A stretch of DNA of 64,000 nt from Actinoplanes sp. NBC_00393 (GTDB taxonomy: Bacteria > Actinomycetota > Actinomycetes > Mycobacteriales > Micromonosporaceae), in NCBI RefSeq assembly GCF_036053395.1, contig NZ_CP107942.1, positions 1,082,501-1,146,500 on the forward strand, in the 5' to 3' direction. The position numbers and the translations under genes were made by a program. Positions within the stretch are counted from its first letter, which is position 1, and the number at the start of each line of letters is the position of its first letter. Shown here piece by piece: positions 9,811 to 17,850 of this stretch. Under the pieces are notes generated by a model. It had not been told where the DNA came from and did no database searches. It saw only the letters and a program-made list of their open reading frames with translations.

Positions 9811-11130
9811 TCAGGCCCGCAGCGCCGCGGTCGCCGGGCCGCGCACGGTCCGGCGGGCGGTCCCGACCATGGCCGCCGTGGTCAGGATCGCGGCCGCCGT
9901 CACGATCAGGGCGTACGCGCCGGGCGTCAGATCCGGCCAGAGGCTGCCGGCCCGCGCCGAACCGAACGGCAGGACGGTGAACAGCGCGGCCACTGTGCCG
10001 CCGAGCACCCCGGTCACGGTGACCAGCACGACCTCGAGGGACACCATCGCGGTGAGCTGCCCCCGGGTGGCGCCGGCCAGCCGGTGCTGAGCGAACTCGC
10101 GCCGCCGCCCCGCAGTCGCCGCGATCAGCATGTTGACCAGCATGACCGCCACGAACAGGGTGATCATGCCGACCACCACGTAGTTCAGCGTCTTGATGTC
10201 CTGCGCGTAGTCGGGCACGACCTGGCCGGCGGACGCGTCGTCCTCGATGCGCTGCATGTAGACGGTTCCGGTCGCGATCCCGGCGAACAGCAGCACCGGC
10301 ATCACCGCCCCGGCCAGCTGCCGGATCCGTGAGTGCACGCCGAGGACGGCCAGTTCGCCGGCCACGCCGCCGAGCATGCGTACCGGTGGGCCCAGCACCG
10401 CGGTGACCAGCCGCAGCAGCTCGGGCGCCAGCAGCGCCAGCCCGATCGACGCCCAGATGCCGGCCTGGCCGGCGGTCTGCATGGCGTCCACGCCCTTGCC
10501 GTCCATCAACGTCGCGGTCAGGGTCGCGCAGTTCGCGCCGACCAGCAGGAAGAACCCGGCGGCGATGCGGCGCAGGCGCGGCCGGGCCGGTTTGGCGCCG
10601 GCCGGGGCCGCGGTACGCCGGGCCGTCGCGATCCCGGCGGCGATCGACCCGAGCAGCGTGACGCCGAAGCCCATGGCCAGCGCCACCGGGCCGAAGACGG
10701 CGTCGACCTGCTCCGCGACCTGGCCGGTGTTCTGCAGCAACTCGACCAGCGCGCCGCCGAGCAAGGCCCCGGCCGGCACCGCGACCGCCGACGCGACGAC
10801 GGCGACCACCGCGGCCTCTCCGACGATCATGCGGCGCAGCTGCGGCCCGGTCGCGCCGACGCGGCGCAGCAGGGCGATCTGTTCGGCGCGCCGGCGGACC
10901 GCCAGGCTCAGCGTCGAGGTGACCGCGAACGCCACGATGATCAGGCACCAGCCGCCGGCCACGCCCGCGGTGGTGGTCAGGGATTCGCTGCTGGCCGCAT
11001 CGGCGTCCGCGGCGGTGTCGATCAGCGACGCGAACGCCATCAGCAGCGTCGCGCCCAGGAACGCGGACAGGAAGGTGGCGATGAAACCGCCGGGACGGTG
11101 GCGCAGGTTGCGCAGCGCGACGGCGATCAT
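9811..11130 (-). CDS. FtsX/MacB-family ABC transporter permease
   Basis: 439 residues with two FtsX-type units. A first TM helix after MIAVALRNLRHRPGGF is followed by a short extracytoplasmic loop and helices at about 60-80, 110-130 and 150-170; a second unit occupies residues 330-430 (VVGMITLFVAVMLVNMLIAA; ARRTVRG). This type of permease exports peptides, lipids or antibiotics rather than small sugars. ATG at 11130 overlaps the ATPase stop by 4 bp. The operon is divergent from a GntR-TetR regulator that probably controls it. Confidence 0.88.
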   Translation of the reverse strand: MIAVALRNLRHRPGGFIATFLSAFLGATLLMAFASLIDTAADADAASSESLTTTAGVAGGWCLIIVAFAVTSTLSLAVRRRAEQIALLRRVGATGPQLRRMIVGEAAVVAVVASAVAVPAGALLGGALVELLQNTGQVAEQVDAVFGPVALAMGFGVTLLGSIAAGIATARRTAAPAGAKPARPRLRRIAAGFFLLVGANCATLTATLMDGKGVDAMQTAGQAGIWASIGLALLAPELLRLVTAVLGPPVRMLGGVAGELAVLGVHSRIRQLAGAVMPVLLFAGIATGTVYMQRIEDDASAGQVVPDYAQDIKTLNYVVVGMITLFVAVMLVNMLIAATAGRRREFAQHRLAGATRGQLTAMVSLEVVLVTVTGVLGGTVAALFTVLPFGSARAGSLWPDLTPGAYALIVTAAAILTTAAMVGTARRTVRGPATAALRA

Positions 11131-11876
11131 GCGACCGCTCCGGACGGGCGGGTGGCGACCAGGTCACCGAGGTGGGCGAGGCGTTCGGCCACGGCGTCCG
11201 CGGTGGGCGCGCTGAGCGCGCCGGCCAGGCGGCCGTCGGCGAGGAAGAGCACGGAGTCCGCGTACGCCGCCGCGACCGGATCATGCGTGACCATGACCAC
11301 GGTACGCCCGTGCTCGTGCACCGCCGCCCGCAGCAGGTGCAGCACCTCCCGGGCGCTGCGCAGGTCCAGCGCGCCGGTCGGCTCGTCGGCGAAGACCACT
11401 GCCGGCTCGGTGACCAGCGCACGGGCCACCGCGACCCGCTGCCGCTGCCCGCCGGAGAGCCGCTCCGGGTGCTCGTGCAGCCGGTCGCCCAGACCCAGGC
11501 CGGTGAGCACCTCCCGGGCCCGTCGGCGGTCCGCCCGGCGCCCGGCCAGCCGCTGGGGGAGCAGCACGTTCTGCTCGACGGTGAGGGAGGGGAGCAGGTT
11601 GTAGTCCTGGAAGACGAAGCCGACCCGGTCGCGCCGGAACTTCGTCATCGCGGTGTCGGTGGTGGCGGTCAGCTCGGTGCCGCCGATGAACACCCGCCCG
11701 CCGGTGGGGCGGTCCAGCCCGGCGGCGCAGTGCAGCAGGGTGCTCTTGCCGGATCCGGAGGGTCCCATCACCGCGGTGAAGCTGCCCGCGGCGAAGGAGG
11801 CGGTGACGCCATCCAGGGCGGTCACTCCGCCGTCGTAGGTCTTGTACAGCGTTTCCAATCGCACGGCCTCATTCAT
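11127..11876 (-). CDS. MacB/LolD-type ABC transporter ATPase
   Basis: 249 residues. Motifs: Walker A GPSGSGKSTLLH, Q-loop FVFQDYNLLPSLTVEQNV, signature LSGGQRQRVAVARAL, Walker B VVFADEPTGALD and H-loop MVTHD. This is the classic LolD/MacB class that pairs with FtsX-type permeases, as found directly downstream. I chose ATG at 11876 (MNEAVRLETLYKTYDGG) instead of an earlier in-frame start, because the domain begins there and the upstream stretch overlaps the operator region. Confidence 0.9.
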   Translation of the reverse strand: MNEAVRLETLYKTYDGGVTALDGVTASFAAGSFTAVMGPSGSGKSTLLHCAAGLDRPTGGRVFIGGTELTATTDTAMTKFRRDRVGFVFQDYNLLPSLTVEQNVLLPQRLAGRRADRRRAREVLTGLGLGDRLHEHPERLSGGQRQRVAVARALVTEPAVVFADEPTGALDLRSAREVLHLLRAAVHEHGRTVVMVTHDPVAAAYADSVLFLADGRLAGALSAPTADAVAERLAHLGDLVATRPSGAVA

Positions 11877-11891
11877 GAGTACACCGTACGA

Positions 11892-11964
11892 GCGCACTAC
11901 ACTTGGTGTCGGTAGGGCTAGCACCCCCATTGGTCGTAGTGCACTAGGCTCAGCGCACTAGTGC
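11892..11964. promoter_or_regulatory. Operator cluster between the ABC operon and the GntR-TetR gene
   Basis: Two perfect 10 bp palindromes lie close together: TAGTGCACTA (11937-11946) and GCACTAGTGC (11955-11964), centres 18 bp apart. The 8-mer GCGCACTA occurs at 11892-11899 and again at 11953-11960. All are built from AGTGC/GCACT half-sites. The cluster ends 15 bp before the regulator start and the outer copy lies 16 bp upstream of the ATPase start, so one protein could repress both divergent promoters. The GntR half of the regulator is the likely ligand; this is inferred. Confidence 0.6.
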
Positions 11965-11979
11965 AGCCAGGAGGTCGTC

Positions 11980-12900
11980 ATGGAGCAGCCGGCACACCGG
12001 CGGATCGCTGCGGAGATCGCCGACCGGATCGTCTCCGGCGAGCTGGCGCCGGGCGACCGGATCCCGTCGACCCGGCAGATCGTGGCGGACCACGGCGTCG
12101 CCATGGCCACCGCGTCGAAGGTCATCGCCGCTCTGCGGGAGCAGGGCCTGGTCCAGGCCGTTCCCGGCTCCGGCACGGTGGTCAGCCACGGCGCCGGCTC
12201 GGCCCCGGCCACGCCGGACCGGGAACGGGTGGTGCTGGCAGCCGTGCAGATCGCCGACGCCGAGGGACTGCCCGGCCTCTCCATGCGCCGGCTCGCCGGG
12301 TCACTGGGCATTCCGACGATGTCGCTCTACCGGCACGTGGCGGACAAGGAGGAACTGGTCCTGCTGATGATGGACCGGGTCATGGCCGAACACCCGCCAC
12401 CGCTGCTGGTGCCCGCGGTGCACGGCTGGCGGGCCTGCCTGGAGGGGCTCGCCCGGTTGCAGTGGTCGATGTACCGGCGGCACACCTGGCTCGCCGAGGC
12501 CATCTCGTTCACCCGGCCGATGCTGGCCCCGCACGCGATGGCGCACACCGAATACATGATGTGGGCCCTCGACGGGCACGGGCTCGACCCGAGCACCCAG
12601 TTCACGGCTGCGGTGATGGTCGCGAACTACGTACGCGGCACGGCGGTCAACCTGGAGGGCGAGGCCCAGGCCGAGCAGGAGTCGGGGCTGAGCGAGGCCG
12701 AGTGGCTGGAGAGTCAGCAGGCCCGGCTCGCGGCCGTGCTGGCCTCCGGCGAGCTGCCGATGATCGCCCGCTTCATCGCCTCCGGCGACCACTCGTTCGA
12801 CCTGGACACGCTGCTGGAGTTCGGCCTGCAGCGCCTCCTGGACGGGCTGGAGCCGCTGCTCAGGCAGCCGGGGCGGACAGGCGCGTCACCAGTCCGGTGA
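11980..12900 (+). CDS. GntR-TetR hybrid transcriptional regulator
   Basis: 306 residues with two DNA-binding modules. Residues 1-70 are a GntR winged helix (ADRIVSGELAPGDRIPSTRQ; VPGSGTVVS). Residues 85-130 form a TetR helix-turn-helix (SMRRLAGSLGIPTMSLYRHV), followed by a TetR_C ligand domain to the end. Proteins of this architecture repress neighbouring exporters or monooxygenases and release on drug binding. Ribosome site GGAGG is 5-6 bp before ATG. The last 41 bp overlap the 3' end of the converging GGDEF-EAL gene. Target is most likely the divergent MacB-like exporter. Confidence 0.88.
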   Translation: MEQPAHRRIAAEIADRIVSGELAPGDRIPSTRQIVADHGVAMATASKVIAALREQGLVQAVPGSGTVVSHGAGSAPATPDRERVVLAAVQIADAEGLPGLSMRRLAGSLGIPTMSLYRHVADKEELVLLMMDRVMAEHPPPLLVPAVHGWRACLEGLARLQWSMYRRHTWLAEAISFTRPMLAPHAMAHTEYMMWALDGHGLDPSTQFTAAVMVANYVRGTAVNLEGEAQAEQESGLSEAEWLESQQARLAAVLASGELPMIARFIASGDHSFDLDTLLEFGLQRLLDGLEPLLRQPGRTGASPVR

Positions 12901-15112
12901 TGTCGTCGGCGGGCATCGGCCGGGCGAAGTGGAAGCCCTGCGCCCACCGGTAGCCGAGCCGTTCCAGCCGTTCGGCCTGCTCCGGCGTCTCCACACCCTC
13001 CGCCACGATCTCCAGCCCGGCGGCGCCGGCCAGCGCGAAGACGGCGGCCGGCATGTTCAGGCCGGGACGTCCGGCGTCGTCCTGGACGAACGAGCGGTCG
13101 AGTTTCAGCTGGTCGACGGCGAGCTCGTGGAGCAGGGTCAGGGTCGACTGGCCGGTGCCGAAGTCGTCGAGCGAGATGCGTACGCCGATCCCGCGCAGTT
13201 CCGCGAGCCGCCCGGCCGCCTCACCCAGCGCGACCGCCGTGCTCTCGGTGATCTCCAGGGTCAGCCGGTGCGCCGGCACTCCCGTGGCGGCCAGGATCTG
13301 CACCACCCGGTCCACGAACCCGGCGTCGGACAGCTGCCGGGCCGACACGTTCACGTTCATCATCGCCGGCGCGAGCGGGCCGAGCTCAGCGGTCCAGGCC
13401 GCGAGCTGCGCACAAGCGGTCCGCAGCACCCAGTCACCGAGCGGCACGATCAACCCGGTCCGCTCGGCCACCGGGATGAACTCGGCCGGCGGGATCACCC
13501 CGCGGTCCGGGTGCTGCCAGCGGACCAGCGCCTCCACGCCGTCCAGCCGGCTGCCGTCGAGCGCGACGATCGGCTGGTAGGCCAGGCGCAGCTGCCCGCC
13601 GGTGATGGCCTGGCGCAGCTGGGCGCCGAGCGCGGCGGTGTCGGCGACCGCCCCGGCCATGCCGCTGGTGTAGCTCTGCACGTCGCTGCCGCCGCCGTGC
13701 TTGGCGGCGTACATCGCGATGTCCGCCCGGCGCAGCAGCTCCCCGGCGTCGTCGCCGGCACCGCTGGTGGCCAGGCCGATGCTGGCCCGGACCAGCAGAT
13801 CGTGCCCGTCGGCGATGACCGGCTCGGCCAGCGCGGCGATCATCCGCTGCGCCGACAGCTCTGCTTCCGCGGCGTCCAGGCCGGCGAGCAGCACGACGAA
13901 CTCATCGCCGCCGAGCCGGGCCACCGTGTCCCCGGCCCGTACGCACCCGCTGAGCCGCTCGGCCACCGTGGTCAGCAGGACGTCCCCGGCGCCGTGACCC
14001 AGGGTGTCGTTCACCGTCTTGAAGTCGTCGAGGTCGATCAGGGCGACGCTGACCCGGCCGGGCAGGGCCGCGGCGAGCCGGTCGTTGAACAGCGCGCGGT
14101 TCGGCAGGCCGGTGAGCGGGTCGTGCGTCGAGCTGTGGTCCAGCCGGGCCACCAGTTCGGTGTTCTCCCGGAACGCGGTGATCTGCCGCCACACCACCAG
14201 CCCGGTCAGCGCGACCGCGGCGACGACCACGATCCGCTGGTCCTCGTGCGGCCACGCGACCGCCAGCAGCAGGGCGTCCACCGCGGCCACCGCCAGGTAC
14301 GGGAAGACGCTGAACGACCGGCCGGCGCTCTGCCGGGAGGGGGCCCGGACTCCGCTGCGCCGCTGTGCCTCGGCCGCCGCCGTCGCGCAGATCATGACGA
14401 GCGGGATCGAGATCTGGGTGAGGCTCAGATGCGGCTGGTCGACGATGAACTGCTGGAGGAAGCCGCTCAGCACGCCGCCGAACATGCCGGCCGCGAACAG
14501 GTGCAGCGCGCGCGGCGCCAGGTAGGCCTGCCCGGCCAGCGCGACCTTGACGATCGCGAAGACGGTGACCAACTCCAGCACCAGGGTGAAACTGGCGGCG
14601 ATCACCGAGGCGGCCTGGTAACCGGTGGCCTCGAGCATCGGCCGGGTCTGGAACTGCCACATGAAGACCGCCGCGGCCAGCAGCACGGTGCCCGCGTCGA
14701 GACCGATCCGGAGCAGTTCGCCCCGCCCGGAAACCCCCAGCGGAAGCCGGAACAGACCCCACAGCAGGGTGAGCACGGCGGCGCTGAAGACGGCGACGGT
14801 CGGTGCCGACATGTTCTGGGCCGCGGCGCCGGTGCCGAGGACGTCCCACGCGTTGAGGGCCGAACCGAGCCCGGCGAGGGCGGCGACCGTGGCCAGGTGC
14901 CGCCAGAACCTGCGGGTCGGCAGGGGGAACGACGGCGTACACGAGATGCGCAGCGCCACGACCACCGGAACGATCGTGGACAGCGGCCCGGCCAGCCACA
15001 ACAGGAACAGCGGTCCCCGCAGTGCGGTCAGGTTGAGCGCGAAGACGAGCACCGCGAACAGGCCGAGACCGGTGGAGACCACCAGTGCGCTGCGGGAACT
15101 CTGCTTCGTCAT
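12860..15112 (-). CDS. GGDEF-EAL protein with multi-helix membrane sensor
   Basis: 750 residues. About nine membrane helices (residues 10-320, MASE-like) precede a GGDEF domain and an EAL domain. The cyclase site is intact (ARLGGDEFVV; LIDLDDFKTVNDTLGHGAGD), with an RAGD inhibitory site five residues before it. The phosphodiesterase site is also complete: GVEALVRWQHP, MMNVNVSARQ, TLEITES, ISLDDFGTGQS, QLKLDRSFV, VAEGVET and AQGFHFARP. Both activities are therefore possible; which dominates cannot be told. ATG at 15112 chosen because the first helix follows at once. The 3' end overlaps the GntR-TetR gene by 41 bp tail to tail. Confidence 0.9.
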   Translation of the reverse strand: MTKQSSRSALVVSTGLGLFAVLVFALNLTALRGPLFLLWLAGPLSTIVPVVVALRISCTPSFPLPTRRFWRHLATVAALAGLGSALNAWDVLGTGAAAQNMSAPTVAVFSAAVLTLLWGLFRLPLGVSGRGELLRIGLDAGTVLLAAAVFMWQFQTRPMLEATGYQAASVIAASFTLVLELVTVFAIVKVALAGQAYLAPRALHLFAAGMFGGVLSGFLQQFIVDQPHLSLTQISIPLVMICATAAAEAQRRSGVRAPSRQSAGRSFSVFPYLAVAAVDALLLAVAWPHEDQRIVVVAAVALTGLVVWRQITAFRENTELVARLDHSSTHDPLTGLPNRALFNDRLAAALPGRVSVALIDLDDFKTVNDTLGHGAGDVLLTTVAERLSGCVRAGDTVARLGGDEFVVLLAGLDAAEAELSAQRMIAALAEPVIADGHDLLVRASIGLATSGAGDDAGELLRRADIAMYAAKHGGGSDVQSYTSGMAGAVADTAALGAQLRQAITGGQLRLAYQPIVALDGSRLDGVEALVRWQHPDRGVIPPAEFIPVAERTGLIVPLGDWVLRTACAQLAAWTAELGPLAPAMMNVNVSARQLSDAGFVDRVVQILAATGVPAHRLTLEITESTAVALGEAAGRLAELRGIGVRISLDDFGTGQSTLTLLHELAVDQLKLDRSFVQDDAGRPGLNMPAAVFALAGAAGLEIVAEGVETPEQAERLERLGYRWAQGFHFARPMPADDITGLVTRLSAPAA

Positions 15113-15228
15113 CAGAGTCTCGATCGGCGTGCCGGCGAATGATCTGAGGTTCTCCCAGGGGTGAACCCCGACCACGGCCAGGGCGTTCCCGGATGTCCAC
15201 ACCCGACGGTAAGCGGTTGGCTCGACCT

Positions 15229-16329
15229 ATGAGAAAAACTCTGATGATTACGGCAACCGTGCTGGCGGTGCTGGTCGCGCCGGCCGCGGCGGTCGCCGCA
15301 CCGCGCGGCGGATACCAGCAGGGGCTGGACCGGGTGGCGGCGGCCGGCGCGGTCAGCGTGCTGGCGGAGATCCGCGGCGAACACGGCACCTGGCGCGGCA
15401 CGAGCGGTGTCGCGGCGCTCGGCAGTACCCGGCCGGTCCCGGTCGACGGCCGGTTCCGGGCCGGCAGCATCACCAAGACCTTCCTGGCCACCGTCGTGCT
15501 GCAACTCGCCGCCGAGGGCCGGCTGCGCGTCGACGATCCGATCGAGAAGTGGCTGCCCGGCACGGTTCCCGGCGGCGACCGGATCAGCCTGCGGCAGCTG
15601 CTCAACCACACCAGCGGGGTGCCCGACGTGCTGCCCGTGCTGGCCAAGCCGCCGTCCCCGGAGTTCTTCGCCAACCGGTGGCGGACCTGGACCGCCACCG
15701 AACAGATCCGTCTGGCGCTGACCCAGCCGTTCACCGGGCCCCGGTACTCGAACACCGGCTACCTGCTGCTCGGCCAGGTGGTCGAGAAGGTGACCGGCCG
15801 CTCGCCCGGCGCCGAGATCGAGCGCCGGATCATCCGGCCGCTGCGCCTGCGCGGCACCTCGATGCCGGGGACCTCGCCGTGGATCCCCGGACCGCATCCG
15901 CGCGGCTATGTGCCGGGTCCGCAGGGTCTCGTCGACTTCACCGAGATGAACCCGTCACTGTTCGGCGCGGCCGGCGAACTCATCTCCACGACGAGCGACC
16001 TCCGCCGGTTCTTCGACGCGCTGCTCGGCGGGCGCCTGATGCCCGCTTTGCTCCCCGCTTCGCTCCCCGCTTCGCTCCCCGCTTTGCTTCCAGCTTCGCT
16101 TCCCGCTTCGCTGCTCACCGAGATGCGGCAGGGGCTCGGTCTGGCCACCCGTGTCACCACCTGCGGCATCGAGGTCTACGGCCACGACGGCGACGCCCTG
16201 ACCTACCAGTCCTGGTCATACGGGACCGCGGACCGGCGCCGCCAGGTGACGGTGGCGCTCACGCCGAACTTCACCGCCGACCCGGACGACGCCGTCGATG
16301 CCTTCCTAGACGAGGTGTTCTGCCGCTAG
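15229..16329 (+). CDS. Secreted serine hydrolase (beta-lactamase / D-Ala-D-Ala carboxypeptidase family)
   Basis: 366 residues from ATG at 15229 (MRKTLMITATVLAVLVAPAA), which starts a clear signal peptide ending near AAPRGG; a GTG 36 bp upstream is possible. The class C active site is present: SITK nucleophile motif in RAGSITKTFLAT, YSNTGY as the YxN motif, and HDG in IEVYGHDGDAL as the third box. LLNHTSGVPD is another family hallmark. Likely acts on peptidoglycan stem peptides or an ester outside the membrane. Unusual: residues 272-295 are an inserted Pro-Ala-Leu/Ser repeat (see the 12 bp array at 16042-16113). Confidence 0.88.
   Translation: MRKTLMITATVLAVLVAPAAAVAAPRGGYQQGLDRVAAAGAVSVLAEIRGEHGTWRGTSGVAALGSTRPVPVDGRFRAGSITKTFLATVVLQLAAEGRLRVDDPIEKWLPGTVPGGDRISLRQLLNHTSGVPDVLPVLAKPPSPEFFANRWRTWTATEQIRLALTQPFTGPRYSNTGYLLLGQVVEKVTGRSPGAEIERRIIRPLRLRGTSMPGTSPWIPGPHPRGYVPGPQGLVDFTEMNPSLFGAAGELISTTSDLRRFFDALLGGRLMPALLPASLPASLPALLPASLPASLLTEMRQGLGLATRVTTCGIEVYGHDGDALTYQSWSYGTADRRRQVTVALTPNFTADPDDAVDAFLDEVFCR
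16042..16113 (+). repeat. Six tandem 12 bp units inside the serine hydrolase gene
   Basis: Six head-to-tail units close to CCCGCTTCGCTC, reading as PALL or PASL in the protein, in the order PALL PASL PASL PALL PASL PASL. The insertion sits between GGRLM and LTEMRQGLGL, a surface loop near the active-site domain boundary in this family. The unit length keeps the frame. Confidence 0.9.
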
Positions 16330-16333
16330 CCCG

Positions 16334-17264
16334 TTACAGGCCCGCGGCCCGCACTCCCGCATGCAACTCGGCCGCCCGGTCGATCAGCTCCCGCACATCA
16401 CGCACCGCCGCCGGAAGCGTCACGTAGACGTGGTCGACACCCACCTCGGCCAGCGCCGCCACGTCTTCCACCAGCTGCGCGACGCTTCCGGTGTACGGCG
16501 TCCGCGGCTGCTCACTCGACTCGGTCAGATCGCCGGTGCCGATCTGCACCGTGCAGCCGATCTCCTGCGGGTCACGCCCGGCCTCCTCGGCCAGCTCACG
16601 GATCCGGCCGAGCATCGCACCCACCCCGGCCGGCGGAACCGCGGTCGGCAGCCACCCGTCGGCCCGCCGCGCCACCCGTCGCAGCGCCTTCTCCGTACTC
16701 CCGGCCAACAGCACCGGAATCCGCCGGGCCGGCTTCGGCCCGATGTCCGCGGCCGCCACCTGATACCGCCGGGTCTTGAAACTGACCGGGTTCGGCCCCC
16801 ACGTCTCAGCCGCGATGTCCAGGAACTCGTCCAGCGCCCGCCCCCGCTCACTGAGCGGCACCGGCGTGCCGGCCCCGAACTCATCCGGCGACCAGCCCGA
16901 CCCCAGCCCGGCGATCACCCGGCCCCACTCGCCGAGTCCAGCGTCGCAAGCTGCCGCGCCAGCCGCAACGGCAGGTGCAGCGGCACCACCAGCACCCCCG
17001 TGCCCAGCTCGATCCGCTCGGTCACCGCCGCCGCCATCGACAGCGTGACCAGCGCGTCGGTGACCCCGCGGTACACGTCCGGCCAGGGCAGGCCGGGCAC
17101 GCCATACAGACCGTGCGCCCCACTCTGATCCTCGGGCACAAGCACCCGCTCGAACGCCCCAGACTGTCGAACCCGATCTCCTCCAGGGCCCGCGCCGCGG
17201 TCACCACATCCTTGCCGGGCGTGTAGTGCTGGAACTGCGGAAGGCTCACGCCGAGTTTCACCAT
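16334..17264 (-). pseudogene. LLM-class F420-dependent oxidoreductase, broken by two frameshifts
   Basis: Three reading frames together give one luciferase-like monooxygenase of about 310 residues, the normal family length. Frame 1 (from ATG 17264) reads MVKLGVSLPQFQHYTPGKD and stops making sense after EEIGFDSL near 17164. Frame 2 continues with AFERVLVPEDQSGAHGLYG to LATLDSASG near 16920. Frame 3 then gives RVIAGLGSGWSPDEFGAG to the TAA at 16334. Each junction is repaired by one added base in a G-rich run (CTG-TGG-GCG and AGT-GGG-GGC), restoring the family motifs LWAFERVLVPED and SGGRVIAGLG. Either a recent pseudogene or two base-calling errors. Confidence 0.82.
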
Positions 17265-17332
17265 GCGCGTCACACTTCCACGAACGACAGACCTTTAGGG
17301 GTACGCATGACGAACGGCTCTCGCTTTCCCCA

Positions 17333-17375
17333 GGGGCCTGGGCACGCCCCCAGGCCCCAGCGCCCCCGCCGGGCT
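17333..17375. repeat. Hairpin with a copy of the 50 kb repeat element
   Basis: A perfect 10 bp hairpin, GGGGCCTGGG (17333-17342) and CCCAGGCCCC (17349-17358) with a 6 bp loop, is followed by AGCGCCCCCGCCGGGCTTAA. The segment from CCCCAGGCCCCAGCGCCC onward closely matches the repeat unit near 50168-50200, about 33 kb away. It lies in the 586 bp without intact genes between the LLM pseudogene and the UvrA-like gene. Confidence 0.6.
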
Positions 17376-17437
17376 TAAGCACGGGGTCGCTCTCACCCCT
17401 CCCGCTCACGCGCGTCCCAGACACCTCACTTTCGCGA

Positions 17438-17833
17438 GCCGCCGGTCAGGCAGGTTTCCCGGCCCCGAAACGTGCCTGCCGGGCGGCTCGCGAGCACGAG
17501 CCGCCGGTCAGGCGTGTTTTCGGGCCCCCGAAACGTGCCTGCCGGGCGGCTCGCGAGCACCAGCCGCCGGTCAGGCGTGTTTCTGGGCCCCGAAACGTGC
17601 CTGCCGGGCGGCTCGCGAGCACCAGCCGCCGGTGAGGCGTGTTTCCAGGCCTTCGAAGGGCGCGTGTCGGGCGGCTGGCGATCACCGGCCGCCGGTCAGG
17701 CGTGTTTCCGGGCCTTTGTGAGGCGTCTGCTGGGCGGCTCGCGATCGCGGGCCGCCCGACAGGGAGGTTTCAGGGCGTTTGTGAGGCGTCTGCTGGGCGG
17801 CTCGTGGGGCGGGCCGCCGGTCAGGCGTGTTTC
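17438..17833. repeat. Seven tandem palindromic units, period 62-63 bp
   Basis: Units begin with GCCGCCGGTCAGGC at 17438, 17500, 17563, 17625, 17688, 17751 and 17813 (later copies are diverged). Each of the first units folds almost completely on itself: AGCCGCCGGTCAGGC pairs with GCCTGCCGGGCGGCT, and inner GTTTC pairs with GAAAC around a GGGCCC core. The array fills the space downstream of the UvrA-like gene, whose stop is at 17851. There are no unique spacers, so it is not a CRISPR array. Possible roles are termination, mRNA protection or a protein binding platform. Confidence 0.9.
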
Positions 17834-17850
17834 GCCGTCGGGGGGCGGGA

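Noticed and set aside
17438..17833. Possible CRISPR array
   Set aside because: Units are contiguous and diverge gradually; there are no unique spacers of constant length and no cas genes in the window. The same holds for the arrays at 36.3, 38.9, 45.6, 50.2-50.8 and 60.2 kb.
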